Assembly: GCA_030770545.1 (NCBI GenBank)
Contig: CM061100.1
Location: forward strand, 5,835,501-5,899,500
Reading direction: 5' to 3'
From: Macropodus opercularis
Taxonomy: Eukaryota; Chordata; Actinopteri; Anabantiformes; Osphronemidae
DNA length: 64,000 bases
The position numbers and the translations under genes are program-made. This document shows, piece after piece, positions 37,206-52,300 of this stretch. The notes beneath the pieces are model-generated. The model searched no databases, had not been told where the DNA came from, and saw nothing but the letters and a program-made list of their open reading frames with translations. Within the stretch, counting starts at the first letter, position 1. The number at the start of each line of letters is the position of its first letter.

Positions 37206-40200
37206 AAAGAGAACAGCCAAGGAAGACGCATCTGTCTTTGTTTCATGTTGTGTGACGCTGACATGTGTGACATTGTTTTTCCTGGGATATAATAAATAAA
37301 CTGCCTGTGTGTTGAAGCTGGGACCAGCTGATAAATCACGTTCGGTCCTGGGCGTGTTGCGCTTCTGTGTTTGTGCGTGTGTGAAGCGGGCAATGTTGCC
37401 ACTGACACTGTCTACTATCGATCATGGACAAAGAAACGACAGAGGAAGCGCAGGTGAGGTGAGAGATGTGCCTCCGCTCTCACTTAAACTTCTAAAACTC
37501 CAATATCTTGACTACTGCTCTGTGTGTTTCATTCAACCACCATTTGCTCAGTGTAATATTGATCACCCCCCTGTTTGTGTAACAGCGGGCACTAACACAC
37601 CACCACACACCCTGCATCTAATTCTCCCTCTCTAACCCCATAATTCCCCTAATGAGGAAAAGAGAAAGGCAATTTTCCCAGTGTGCATCCTGTTGTTTAT
37701 TTCCCTTCTGGTGCCTCTGTTTGCTCTCCCCTCGTGTCTCTATCACTTTCATCTTGACTCGAACATGGTATAGAGTATGTCTTCTTAATGGCCATCTCCC
37801 TACAGTTGTTCTCCTCTGTGTGTCCCTGATTCTCACCCTGTGACACTCCAGCTGTGCAGAGGTCTAAATCATGTCACTGGCACAACATAAAGCCACCATA
37901 GGGGGTAGGTAAACAATTTGTTTTTCAGAAAAAAATGCGTCTATAAGTCTTGCTTATTAAAAAGTAGATGATACTACAGATGGAAATACATACAATTATA
38001 TTAAGGAGAGGTATCAAAGCTGTGAGAGGAAGGAAGGAGAAGTGGAAGGAGTTAAGACAGGGAGGAAACAAACAAATGAAAAAAACGAAGAGTGAATAGA
38101 AGCGTGCACTGAAAACCACCTGAGCCAGTCATAAGGACGCTAGGACATAAATAAGCCTTTATTGCCTTTTCTAATCTTTCCTCCCATCTCCACATCTTGT
38201 TTCTAAGCTCTCTACGTATGACCAAACCACTCCCTCCCTCCCAGCGGCACAATACCAGCAACTCAAACTAACTGCATGAATACACACTCAAATCCTTTTT
38301 TTTTTAACTTGTGAGGCCACAGAAAAAGTCTCATAAAACCCATTTGCATGACAGCTCTCTGTTAATCACTCACAAATAATGATACAGCCGATAAATGCGA
38401 AATGGAGGAAAAAACTCTACCTGGCGAGAAGAAGCAGTTCCAGGTTACAATCCACTAAAGGCAGATACAGGCACGCCACACTTCCCCATTAGAGTGGCCT
38501 ACTTCCTCTGTCAAACTGGTGTGTGAGTGGTTGTGGCTGGTTATCTGGGCTGGTGTGTGATCCTGTCAGTGTGGGCTAGGCCAAATGAACTATGCAGAGA
38601 CAGAGAAGGAGCGAGAGATAGCAAGACAGCAAGAAGGGAAGAGAGAGAGAGGGAGGGAGGGAGAGAGAGAGAGAGAGAGAGAGAGCAAATGCCCAAGAGG
38701 CTAAGAAGGTAGACTCCCAAGCTGCACAAACAAGTGAGAAGGAAGGAGGGAGAGGGAAGGCATAGACTTAATGAGAAGAGATGAACGAGCTCTAAGAGCT
38801 CTGAGAGAAGCATACACTCGCACGTGTGTGATGCGTACGTCCGCCAAACACACTAAATGGTCTATAATGTCCTTCACGATAGCAGATGTGTGTCTGCAAA
38901 TATTGCATGACGTATGTGCACATATATTGTGTCTATTTGTGTCTGCACCACACCTCCGCCCTCCATTTCTTTGTGAAGACATTAAGTCATTACATTCAGG
39001 TCCCACAGGATGCACAAAGCACACAATGGACATAACTGCTGTAAACACACAAAAACCTAGTTCAAACACACACAGTGCAGCTACAGTACATGTCACACAA
39101 TAACCATAATGTATAAGACACGCGAACCACCAGACTGACAGTTTACTGACATGCTGTTTATTCCATTTTAGTGGACATTAAACAGACGAGTCCGTGAGGC
39201 AGGGGTTCCTGTCAATCTCGCCTTTCATCTTAACAAAACCAATAAGATCTGATTAATAAGCTTATGGCATTAATGTAGTGTTACACACTGGTAACATACT
39301 GGCAACAAACAACTTAGCATTTAAATGTAAACGCACAGTACTTCCTTATTAAACGCAGGATGTCATAATCTGATTATCTGTGGACTGTATATGTCATATG
39401 ACTCAACTGCGACTGATGTGCAGTGACAGTTTTATTGTTTTATTGTTGTCTAGGTCACTCTAGATATGCCTTGTATGGCTATATATAGATATGTGCACTG
39501 AGTCACAGCCAGTCACAATAACCTTGACTTGGGTAACATCAATGCACAATTTCTATTCAAACAATGCCCCAACAGACCAGGAAGGACTAGACGCATCCTG
39601 CAAGTGAGCAGAGCCTGGTTTAAACTCGGCCAAGCGGTTGAGTTTAAACCATGCATGCGCTTACAGGTTACTCCGCACAAGAGATGACATTCGCAGCAGT
39701 GGTTGAAATGCGAATAATAAACAAAGTGAAATATTTTCATAGTTGGTCTGATTTTGGCACATATCCGAACTTTCTGAGCGGCTCCCAGGGTCACATGCGA
39801 CTCTCTACTCGACTCACTCATCGCTCGCTCTCCTCTCTCAGCCTGTCACACTCTTATCTTAAAAGTCTCTCATTGCTTGTCACAAGCTGATTCTTTACCT
39901 TCTCACTGTGACGTCGACATTTGACGCTGAAAAGCCGAAGACACAAACACGCACCCACACACCTGCAGTCTCAGGATACAGTTGTGAACCAGTCTGACAT
40001 ACACGCAAACACACAAACAGCACAAAGTACATACTCTAAACGTGAGTATGCTTAAAAAAAAACAGGAGCAAAATGTCAAAACTTAAAAAAAAAACAACTA
40101 TGAATTCATGCTTTATAAAGTTCCAGTTCTACGATTGTAAGCCACACACAAAAAAATCCTTTGCAGCATGGCTGTGGTTCCAGTGCTCGTCACTGACATA

Positions 40201-43200
40201 ACCTCGGACATTCACATCACATATAATAAACATGGCAACAATCAAACATGACATTCTCCCCTACAGAGATGCGACCAGAGGTCCCATGACACAGCTCTCA
40301 GCCTGACCTTCGTGAAAAAGCAGCGCAGAAAAAGAGCAGCGTACGTTACCTTAGACACGGGCATGTGGACGCGTGGTGAGCTTGCTCGCTTGTGTGAATG
40401 GTTTAAAAGTGCGCTATTATTGATGCGCGTCCTGGGGAACCGCAAACCACGTTCATCCACACTGCACACGTGTTTATATGTGCAGCGCCAACAGAAACTG
40501 GCTGATAATCCTGTGTGACCATATGTGATTTTTTTTCCCCCCTTGTCCGTCCTCTGGATGTTTCAGTGCTTCTTCTTGCCTCCTTGTTCTCACTGTGTTG
40601 TTGCTGCAGTCTCAGCTTTTCCCCAAGCTCGGTAATAACGCGCGTGCCAACGTGTGTGCGAGAGACAGTGAGAGGGGAGAGGACGAGGAGGGGAGGTGGA
40701 GGCAAAGAGGGATTTGGTGAAGGTGGTGTAGGGGGGGTAAAATAAAGACTGATGGAATTAGGGAGTGACTGAGGTGTGGAGGGAAAAGAAGGAATTGTGA
40801 GAACGACGTTTTAAGCGCACAAAGGGAGTGATGCTCGTGAAAAGATCAAATGCAACTAATTCTCTGGAGACCAAAGCAGCCAGTGTCTTTTCTCTCGTCT
40901 CCTTTTCTCTCTCTGTCTGTCTCCCCTTCTCTTCCTGTAGATGCTATTTTTAGAAGTTGCTCTGTCACAAATCAAAGCACTGTATCAAAACCTCTCAAAG
41001 AGCAGGATGTTAAGGGGCCACGTCTTTTGCACTTCATAAATCCCCACACGCACACGTGCAGACAAACAACTGTGTCTGTTACAATGACCGTGTGTCTGCG
41101 TCAGACCTGAGGGGAGCACTGTACGCTATTCATCAAGCCTTATCTAATCATATAATGTGCTAATAGGTAATGGGCTTTTCGAATAGTTATTTTCAACATG
41201 CTCAATTACGCCGCACAGTCTGCTGCTTCTCGTCGTCTGCAGATAAAGGCGTTCTCAGGGAAGGATCTGTCGATTATGCAGAAAGCAATGATTGACATGT
41301 GAACGGTGGAATATCAACTTAGCGGTGATGCACTGCTCTCCTGTTAATAGGAAGCAGAATTGTTCCAAACTTATCAACACTTGCACTAATCTAAACGGCC
41401 CTTGCGCTGAAAAGACCCCTGTTATTTGCAAATTAAACTATTATCCCAGCTCTATTGCCTGCTCAGCAGAGCAAACATTTTTAGAGTAATTAATATTGCG
41501 AGTAAATGGATTTCATGCTCTGCTGCACTTTCTCAGGATTGAGTCTGGAAGGCTTTTCTATATACTCCTGTGCAGAAGCGTAATTGCTGTTATATAACAG
41601 TTATGAATAGTTAAAGGTGAGCTAAAATAAAGCCAAACACCACTCCATCAAAGGAAAATCATTAATGTTTCAAGACAGAGAGGGGAATTAATCATACACT
41701 ACAGGCCACAATAAATAACGCAGCCGGGCTGTGTGTGTGTGCAGCTGACACAGAGACATGGAGGGGTAGCTAGTAGAGTGAAACAACAGTGTTAAATATA
41801 GAGAGAGAAGGTGAAAGATAGTAAATGTGCACACGACAGCTGCACGTACATTTACATAAACCCAGACAGATAGAGAGCAGACGGAAGGGAAAGGATCGGA
41901 CACGAGCGCCGAGACAAACAATGACAGAAAAACATCAAATGGAAAAGATATAGAATAAAACAAAGAGGCAAAACATAACAAAAACTGCAAAGCTGCTAAA
42001 CTTTTGACAGCTTTTGCACTAATGTAAGACTCAAAACAAAATGTGAGCAATTCCTACACGCAAAAGCTCTGAGCATTTGGAGTAATCATCTCTGACATAA
42101 GAAATAATTGTCTTTGACATTTAAAGGAAGAAGTAGAAGTAACGTTACTGTGACGTTACTTCACTATTTTACTATGAAATGCCTCAGCGAGGTTCCTCAT
42201 ATCTGCTCCGTTCGAACCAGCTCTAAATCTGGATGTCACACGACCCAAAAATAACCTGTGCTGTGCCGTTCATGTGTCATGCGTGTGCGCGTGTGCATGT
42301 GCAGACACGTGTGAAAAGAAACGAGAGGACCAACGGAACTCCTCCCTGTCTAATTAGAGACAGGGACATGGAAAAAGTGTGTGTCGCGGTGAGAACAACA
42401 GCGAGAGAAAATCTCACAGACAGTTGAACAGTGTCCTTATGGTTTGCATTTAGGATCTTTCATTTCATCACAGAATGTCAGGAATAAACAGAAATGCTTA
42501 GTGGTGCGAGTGGCAAACAGCTCAGGCATCTTTAATGCAAAGGTTTAAATTTTACTGTTTACAATTTCCACTTCACAATGAGATCTGTGATGTAGGTACA
42601 GACTCTCTGACAGCTCCCTCCTGTCCTCTGTGGACACCCAGTGGAAAAACTGTCACAAATCACACACCTTCCTTTCAGCTGCTTGTTAGCCTTCTGCTCA
42701 CGTTGGCCCGTGTCACTCAGTCTCCTGTGGTACCTCAGTGAGGCTTGTCCTTGTCCAACCGACTCTGGGTTTAAAAACCCGCCATGGAACCTGTCACTGC
42801 CTCAACGTATTGTCCATCACCACACTTCTAACATGCGTCCTCTACAATCACGGGCGTCGTCCTGTCGGTCCTCTCGTTGTGCACAAACCACCAAGAGCCC
42901 AGTCACTGTCATGTTATATATCGCATGCCGCCTGAAGTCTTGCAATCTGTCCAGGTCAGTCCAAATCAGACTCTTTCTCACCTAGTGTCAAACCTTCTGC
43001 CTCGGATTTTGTCATCTTTTATTTATAGTTTGTAGTTTGCTCCAAACCATGTAAACTTTGGGCTGCATGTTAATGTACTGCTAGTACTAATAGTTAGAAG
43101 ACAACCAGCCTAGAATCATTCAGACTAACGTGGCCCATTCATGGCTTTAACAGTAGCGTATTACAAAGATGAATATCAGTATTATAATATTTCACATATT

Positions 43201-46200
43201 ATTTTAACCTGTCTATTACAAAACTAATCCAAAACACATTATGTCTCATCTTAAACTCACATCTTCCTTTGGGTCCTTTGGAGACTCTCTGCCTGAGAAA
43301 ACTTTCCCAAAGAACTTGTGACTTACAACTCAACAGCTGCTCCTACTGGTTATGTCGTTGACTTTAAGTCAAGCGTAACAGCGTCATGGACGTCAAGACA
43401 CGTCACTACACGTCACTACACATGGGACGTGTCATACAGACACAGGATGTGCAGGTACCCACTGTGGGAAATACAGCAGGACAGTGGCAGGTCCTGACAG
43501 CCTGAAGCTGCCAAGGCACTGCTGGCATGTGTCTTTAGAGACACTAAAAACAATGGAGGTTGAATTTTGCAGTTTTCTGATAAGTAATGTGCACAAATCC
43601 CAGCATATGTGGTGCAGTCCGGGTATTTTCTGTTAGTAATTCCCACTGCTTGACATGCAGTGTGCTCCACTAGTGTGATATGCAGCTCAAAGGATGCATA
43701 TTCACTGACACTTCCTATCTGCCCAGAGTTCCGTGTGTCATGCGTCATCATCATATGATCGCACGCATACGTGATTGGCTGAGGCAGACAGACATGGTCG
43801 AATAACAAAACCAAAGGAAAGACGGGAGCAACACCCCCTTTATTTTCATCAGAGATAAACACTTGGCAAGTAAACAGAGAAAGAGAGAGCGAATGAGCAA
43901 AGGTCACGCTGCATCACTGCTTCCGCCAACATAAACGCTGTATTCAAACCATTTTAGCAGCTAAAGCAGATTCTCATGAATGTGTCATGAGCAGCCAGAA
44001 CACAGAACAGGACGAGCCGACTCCAAACCTCACTGGACACACTTTGTTCATTAGCAGCAGCCATCTTTTATTCACTGCTGATGTTGTAATGAAGTCAATT
44101 TATGCGACTTTTGCTACAGATAATTCATTTTCCTCTCTGACGCGGAGAAAGGGTGCCAGCGTCGCTCATCAAGCGCTAACAGTGCGTGATGAAGTACACA
44201 TGTCGTTTTCAAAATGCCCAGTGCTTCAATTCCCATTTGAGGGCGTGTGCACGTGTGTATGTGCAGCTGAACAAATTTATTTTTCCAGCAGCTTAGTGGC
44301 TAATGCTGCCCAGGCAAGAATGCAGCGGAAGCTTTCCAAGGACGGAGCTCGGAGACTTTAAATGGACCACTAGAAAATACGGCATCAAAGTATTAGTTTA
44401 TATAATTCTTACTGTTATTGAGTAATTCAGGGGGGTGACATTGCCACAGTTAGTACTTGACAGTAATGTTTATGCTTCCATTTCATTTCCAGTTTCTATA
44501 ATTTGGTGTCAGCCTAATTCTGTTTTATTTCTGTCATCGCTTGAAGCTGACAGGCTCTCATTTGTTTTTCACACTGAGATTAGTCATCACAAAATTTTGC
44601 CCCAAATCCTCTGTTTAACATCTGTGGACTTTTAATGAAGCTCCATATGAAACAAAAAGGCCCAACTCTCAGAGGGGCCGGAGGATTAAAGAATCTCCTA
44701 GGAAAATAGGGTTCAAGTCCAACATTTTCTAAAAGGAAAGAAGTGCTCAGGGACCGGAGGAACTGGGGCAGCTGCTGAGATCAACATCGTCACCCTGTTT
44801 GCCCAGCAAACATGGATGATGTGAGCAGATACAATGGGTGTGATTTGGACACTGTGTGTTTTCCTCTTCAAGTGGCTGCTGCGCTCTCTGCACACTTGAG
44901 CACAACTCTTAAGTAAAGTGCATGATTCAGCTGAGTGTGGATTTGCTCGGCTTTGAGAATGAGGAACAAACGCAGATTCTGACACCAGGGAAATACGCGA
45001 CTCAAAGGGCAATTTTCTAAAGCTCCTTTTCTACAGTTCCTCCCCACTGGAAGGAATACACAGTGCATCAGAGAAACATATTAACAAAGTATGGTTTGAT
45101 GTTGACTTCAGACACAAATTATGTCATTAAAGTAATGTGGATATTCTTCCTTGTCTATTACTGGAACTTCCTGGACACTGTGGTGTGGTTTTAAATCTTT
45201 TATACAAACTACTGTAGAGCATCTATTATACAAACCAGTGATTCAGAGACTGGACAGTGCCCGGGCTTAGAATAAAAGCACTAACTTGTGTTACATATTC
45301 ATATTAATCTCTGTTCACGAGCACTATCGGTGGCTCTGACCTTCACGTGTGTAGGTCTATGTATAGAATAGGAGTTTGTCTTCTTTTTCCATGCCAGCGT
45401 GAAAATACCCAAAAGCTACTTTCCAACATGTTATGTGAAACACACATGAGACTTCAGAAAGGATACAACAAAGGCTTTCTCCTCCCTGCGCTTTACAGGG
45501 TGGATTTGCGCATAATTAAACACATTTGGAATTGACTGAATACAAATTATTTGCCTCTAAGGTACACTGGAGAAATGCAATCAAAAGTGAACTAATTTGT
45601 CTAGATGTAAAATGTTGTGATTAAGCATGTGTTCCCTTGCCTTCAGGATAGTGGGCAGATTTCCACTGTACTAAGAGATTACAGTAAGAGGTTGTAATAA
45701 GCACACAGGGAAGGTTTGCAGGAATAATTGCACAGAGCAGGACGGAAGTAACTCTGCACAAAGACTGCACCATCCCATTTTAAAGCTAATGGGAACATCG
45801 TTCTTTTCCATAAACTGCAAATTCATATGTAACTGGATGAGTGACTGAAACCGTGTGAACCCTAGTTCTGCCAAACATGGCAGCCATGTTTTCGTGTTCC
45901 ACCTAAACATGAAAATAGTGGACTTGTGTAATCAACCACCTCATCTATTAATCTGAGAGGCACTGCGGGATAGAAATATGCCTGCTCGTGTCAGTCTCTC
46001 ATTGGGCTCATGAGGTAGATACCTGGGATGGTTGTCAGTTAACAGCTTGTCGGTAGTTAATCGGTGACATTTCCGTATTTGGTTCAACTGCCGTGTCTTT
46101 GTTAGACAAAAAGTAAACAGATGGTTCCTGCATGTGTGGTTCCTACTGTGATGTGTAGCGAAGCTGTGATGGTACAGAGCTGCTTTGCTGAAAACCAGAG

Positions 46201-49200
46201 CCTTAAGATCCATCAGTAGTCATAAGTTGCATTAGTGTCTCATTTTAGATAAAGTAATGTAAATGAAGTTAATTGTTAAGTTCAGTGTGTCTACACTGAT
46301 CAATGCGCTAGGCTTACGTGACTTAGCAGCCTCGCCAGGCTGGTTTGTTATATAGTATTGATCACTTCAGTATGTGTTTAAATGTGTTTGTTCATGCATC
46401 TAATTGAAACAGACAAAAAAAAAGTGTAAAACATGTACAACTCCCATCGTTTTTTAGTGGAATGCTACAAATTGTGTAAGCTCAAAAACAAAAAACATTC
46501 TTTAAAGTCAAAAGGTTCTCCCTGAAGTAGTACATGACGGTGGGTCATTTACATTTCTGGGTAATCAGGTCTCATCCTGGATCGCTTCCGATGAACCGTG
46601 AGAGCGTGAACACACACACATGCACACATCCATGGAGAGAAAGGGATGAAACACCGTCGGCTTGTCCTTCTCTCTTTGTCTCTTTCATGTGCTGATGAAA
46701 TGAAGCCCTAATGTACAACAGGTGTGCCATCTACACACAGCGTTATTTATGCCTTTAATCACCTTTCAGCTAAACTCAAACTGTCATCGTTGTTTCATCA
46801 GAATGAAAATAATTTGGAATAAACATCAGGAATGAAATAGCAGCATTATGGAAGAAATATCTGTTTTGTCGTTTACAAATAAATGATATTACCCCATCCC
46901 ACCTTTGAAGACTGCTTCATAGGACCTTCTATTTACTGGGAATCACTTACACAGCTTTTACAAATAACCTCAGAAAATAGGATCTGAATGTGTGTTAGCG
47001 TCTCAACTGATCACAACTAACAAATGACCCCAGTGTTGTCAGCTGGCAAAGGTTAGATTCTAAGCATCTGCTCCACTCACTGGCCATAACTGCACAGAGC
47101 CAAGAACAACTTCAGATGCACCGTAAAAGTTGCCCAACTAAGCTACGACCTACAACACGTCGATGGTGAAGGAGAGTGTTATACGTTGACTGAATGAGTG
47201 TGTACGTATGCTTCAGAGTGTGTGGTGTTCACATGGCATCTGTGATGGGGGTATGATCAAATATATGCACTGCCATGTGTTCATGTGTTTACTGATACAT
47301 CTTCAGCCTCAGCGGAAAATTGAAAAGGGGAAATGCTCCCGCAGTAGGTGTGTGTGTGTCCGTGTGCCTTACCTGGTCAAAATGCGGAACGGCGGGCTCC
47401 CTCCGGTGAAGCTGGAGCTGCTTGTCAATGCTGTCCTTCAGGCACTGACACACGCGACGCTTCTGGTCTGCTGAATAGGCTTCCAGGCTGAGCAGGCAGT
47501 CACACTTCTGAGAGAGGGAGCGGGGGAGAGAGAGAGGAAATGAGGCGTCTACGGTCAAAAAACAAAGTGTCCGCTAATTCGAAACAGTGAACGATGGTAC
47601 AGGAGGAGGGAAAATGTAAAACAGTTCAAAGTGTGACTGTAAAACATATTGAAATGCAAAAGATTCCTTCACAGCAAAGCATCAGACGAGTCAGAGCTGT
47701 ACATACTGTCTGTATATGAGCCATTACTGACACTGGCTCTACTACTGTATTATGTCGTATGTGCATGTTTCATCTAAGGCACGTTGCCTTTTTCACATTC
47801 TGTTGCCATTTTGAACTACTTTGTTTTCATGATGCCATTTTTCTTCAACACTGCAAACAGGCACAGCCTTCTGGGTAGAGAATCGCTCGCATTAGTGAAA
47901 TTAGATAATAGCCAGTATCGACTTTAGGCAGAATTTGATATGCCGACAAAACGACTCTGTGACCAACGGCAAGATGCTACTCCTAGATGGGCACAAATCA
48001 ATACACTTAGTATTATATGTCAATAAATATTTAACTATTAATTCAGTTAGTTAGTTGATAGAGATTAGTGAAATACATTTTAACTTAAAAGGTTAATGCC
48101 TCTCAGCTACTGCTCCAGGAAATCTTTAAATCAGAATCTTTAAGCCCAGGTTAGATCTTTAGTAAAAAACAGATCTTGTAGGAAATGATTCTTTGCTATA
48201 ACGCATGAAACTTTTTTTTTGCTCCACATCCTAATTTGGAAATAGCAGACCTCTTAAAAAGTTCAGGAGAGTTAATGGGAGTATAATATGTAGGATAAGA
48301 ACACTCTGTGCCAGTTAGCACCATTTCATGTCTGTGCTGAAGTATTTAAAGGGTCAATGGATTAAAGTTCAGTTTAAAGTTCACTGAAAACCAAATCACC
48401 ATCATGTGCATATTTAAACACCCTTAAACATCCACTCCCTTCATCCACCTTTAGTGCTGTATGTCTTCTGTTATTGTTAATTTTTTTTTTTTTTTTTTTA
48501 GGAGTGAAGCCCACTTTTCAATTACATTTGCGGTATCATTTTTCCATTTCTCTTCTTTCCAATTTAATCATTTCCATCTACCTTGGTTGTTCGGCTTCCG
48601 GTGGTGCCGGGGAAAAACATTGTCCTGACATTTTTTGGGCAGGAGTCAGGCTATAAATAGGATTTTTTCCATTTTGTGCAAGTCTTCAGAGATTGATTGG
48701 AGTCCTCAGGGCTTTCCTTGACGCTCACTGCACTGGTCAGTGGTGAATCATGAGTTAGTTTATTTGCCGGGTTCCTGGCTGCATGTCTTTTGAATGCCTC
48801 AGTGTGTTGCTGTCTTACAGACTAGTTGCCTTTTTCCAATGTCAGGCAGTGTTCTGGTAGAGATGGAGATACTGCCACTGTGGCCTGGTTAAAGATTTGA
48901 CATTGTTAGTCATACTAATGCTGCGTTCATGGCTGGAATGTCAATATTATTATTATGATTTTATTTTATTATTAGTCTGGTCTGTAATAATGTACATTAA
49001 TACAGAGGGAAGAATATTTTTGCAAGAACACAAACACAGGACACAGAAGCAAAATAACAAGTACATGGGTTAGAGTAAGAGACAAATAAATGTTCTTTAA
49101 AGTCCAAAGTAGAGGAAAAAAAGAGACAAACGAGTAGAAAAGCAGGTTACAGAACAAAAGCATTTATGAAACTGTGCCTGACTGTTTTCAAATCCACAAG

Positions 49201-49304
49201 ATGATGAAGTAGGGGCTTTTTTAGAGCAGACAGAAATTAATGTTGATGTTCTCTGATATCCATCATTGGGGCTGAATCTGTGTAATTGTGCCATAGAGAA
49301 CCTG

Positions 49305-49396
<92 letters not shown>

Positions 49397-52300
49397 TAAC
49401 TAGCACTAGGAAAAATCTCATACGTGCATCTAAGGTTAAGATTGTGTTTGACATACAAGTCAGTAAAAACTGAAACTGTGCACGGTGGAAAATACACAAC
49501 CATCATGACTGAAATAAGCCCGGATCCACTACTGTTTACGTTTATGATCCAAACTACACATTCTGCACACATTTCGTGATTTACATTCACTTTGCTTCGC
49601 CTATGGGACGCCTCACTGTAGCTACACAGATATAATAATTAAGAAATAAAAACAAAAGAATCCACCAGCTGGGCCGCTGTGCTTCATTAGACAGAGCAAG
49701 GTCAGGAGAACAAGTCCCAGAGGTGCGGGATGGCTTGAATCTCTAATCAGTCAAAGACAGGAAGTGTGTATGTTTACACAGCCTAGAGATGTTTTTATTG
49801 AAAGCATTGCTATATATATATATATATTAATAGGATTCATTAAAGAAGTTCTCGTTTTCACTCTTTGTTTCACATATTATACATGTTCTTAGCCTTAGAA
49901 TTTAAATAATCATTAATGCCACCAAACTGCTAACAGCTGTTCACAGAGCACATATTTTAGTCAGGAAGCGTCCAGGCTGGAGCTTTCTATAATGGTGGTA
50001 CCAGCGAACAGCTGTCTCTTAGTTTAAATCAGGTTTTTATGATGTGTACTGTAGGTCTGTCTCTCATTGGGGTAAGTAAGTACCTTTAAGAGCATAAATT
50101 ATCTTCACCATATGGACTGAGTTGAGAGTGCGGAGAAGATGCAGTGAAAGCTAAATTTCATGTTAAGCTCCTGTTTCTGCTCGGCTGGTGAGCCCAGAAA
50201 CAGAAGTTACGCTGTTTTCAGCAGCAAAAACGATGAAGCACGTATCATATGGATAATACAGTGATTATTTCTCCTGCTCAGGTTTAACTTAAGATCTGTA
50301 ACATCTCCTTCACTCTTCTACTTGAGTTTGCCCATTTCATAAATCCACCCGTCCACGAGTTAAACATGAGAGCTAATGACACAAAATTCAATGAATGGCC
50401 ACTGGTCTGCCGCGGCGTGGCTAAAAATACAGGCAGCATTTCCCCTTAATCAGATTGATTAAAGTGCTCTCTGGATGAGGCCCTCCCCCAAGCCATCTGG
50501 CAGATGAGTTTTCAGTGTGTCACTGGACTGCTGTCAACACGGCTCACCTAAGCTGCTTTAGCACAGGTTTGCGTGGTTTCAGTGACAGCTAACGCACATA
50601 ATACTGTTGGAGGGTCACGCGTTCTGTTATTGCCCCTGTAATGTAGTGGAATCGTCTTGCTCTCATGTGGAAAAGTTCACATTTACATAAATATGAAAAC
50701 TATTAGTAAAGTACCCTTCCATAGAAATGTTAGGCATATTTCTATTAAAACACACACGTGACCCCACATGTTGCATAATAAAATTAGCTCTGCTCTTAGA
50801 GTGTTTATATCCTTTATTCTAGTAGTACATACGTACATACACACTGGGAGCAAAATGGTTTGCTCTTAGAAGTAGATCGTCACATAAAGAAGTGAAATCC
50901 ATCACGAGCCATAAACTGAGTATACGTATCCTCAGTGTGGCAGTAAAACCATCTAAATGAAGACATAACTGCCGCCTTGATAATGGTTCTGTTCTGTTTT
51001 TGTAATATTGCACATTTCAAAAAACGACACGACAGTGGTATAATGTAAAGTTTACCTCATATCTAGTTCCAGTGTTACACGTGAAAGCCTCATACCCTTC
51101 TAGTCACTAGTAGTAAGCATTACTCTTCCGCGTACGACCTTCCCCATTTCACAACAGTCGGCCACAGATCTAAGCGCTGAGGCTGTAACTGTAGCATTTA
51201 ATGGCTTCATAGCTTCCAATTAGGTGACACATAAACAAAAGCTAATGATGCAAAAGCAGCAAGCTGGTGAGGATATACTTAGAGTGGTACCGTTTATCCT
51301 CACTAATGTCAGTGGATGTGGCCACTTAAACTGTCCTTTCCTGTCTGTTTCTCTTACTGCTAACTTAACTTACATTACAGCCTTGTTAGTTGCTCTTTTG
51401 CATCTGTCAGCTGGGCCCGAGTGAGTTATTTCTAATAACTAATAATCCGTTACCAAGAGATGTGGTACAGTTGTAGTTTCATCAGGTCACCATTTGCAAC
51501 CATTTCAAGAATAAAACGCTGATGTTTCCGCAAAAAAAAAAAAAACACTACTTACAGTCTTGCTCTTCCAACCAGGAAGTTTTTCTTGGAGCAAGACAGT
51601 ACATGTGGCAATATAAGAAGGTCGAGTGAGGTCACAGCAAGGTAATGGAGGTCAGGTCTTGTTCCATCATTTGACTCATAACTCTACTTTATAGGCCTGA
51701 GAGTCTATATAAAAACATGATGTGTATTACATAAAACAAAAGCTCTTGTACATCATGACCATGTTAAAAAAAAAAAGCCAACCTCTGACGCAAGCTCTGA
51801 CGCGACGTGCTTGTGAACCGATTCTTTTATTAAAAGACCTTCATTGATTCATAAAATAAGTTGCACTAGAACATAACCCATTCAGTGATAGGGGTTCTCA
51901 CAACAGTTCAATTGGCAACTTGGTTGCATAAACATTTTACTTTTCGGACACATGGTTGCCTGAAGGAGCAAGTTACTGTCAACAAAACTGCACCACACAC
52001 AAACAAATGCATATTTTATATTCCACAAAAAAGTGCTGAACACATTTTCCTCTGAAGTGGTTTTCCCACACCCTTTCATCTATTTCTAGTTTGTTTGTCT
52101 GGCTTTCAGCTCAGTGCTCTGCTGTGGTTTGCACAGACAAAGCTGCCATGAACAGAGCGTATAAACTAGAGTCCTTGACCCGAGGCCGTCTTGTACAGCC
52201 ACTGGGGAGGGTGACGAGCACATGACACAGCCTAAAGGAAGATCTCTGAAGAAAAGTTTCCTCTAACTTTCATTGTGATAAGGTTCTTGCATAAGCATGA

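Larger units (their letters stand above)
32256..47372 (-). other. rgs3: rgs3 intron, 15 kb
   Basis: The largest intron in the window. It holds the LINE fragment, a TATA-like element at 33675 on the plus strand, GT and GA repeats, the 39.6 kb inverted repeat and the weak 40.35 kb first-exon candidate in a CpG-rich patch. No other gene was recognised on either strand. Confidence 0.7.

Noticed and set aside
42205..42235. A GGTTCGAAC motif on the minus strand suggesting a tRNA T-loop.
   Set aside because: The flanking bases do not form the T-stem and there is no anticodon arm at the right distance.
43416..43907. A 163-codon minus-strand ORF in the 15 kb intron.
   Set aside because: Cys/His/Ser-rich composition looks like translated non-coding sequence. 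There is no domain and no splice or promoter context.
44640..44725. A tRNA-like T-arm (GGGTTCAAGTCC) near 44710.
   Set aside because: No matching acceptor stem or D-arm could be folded around it.
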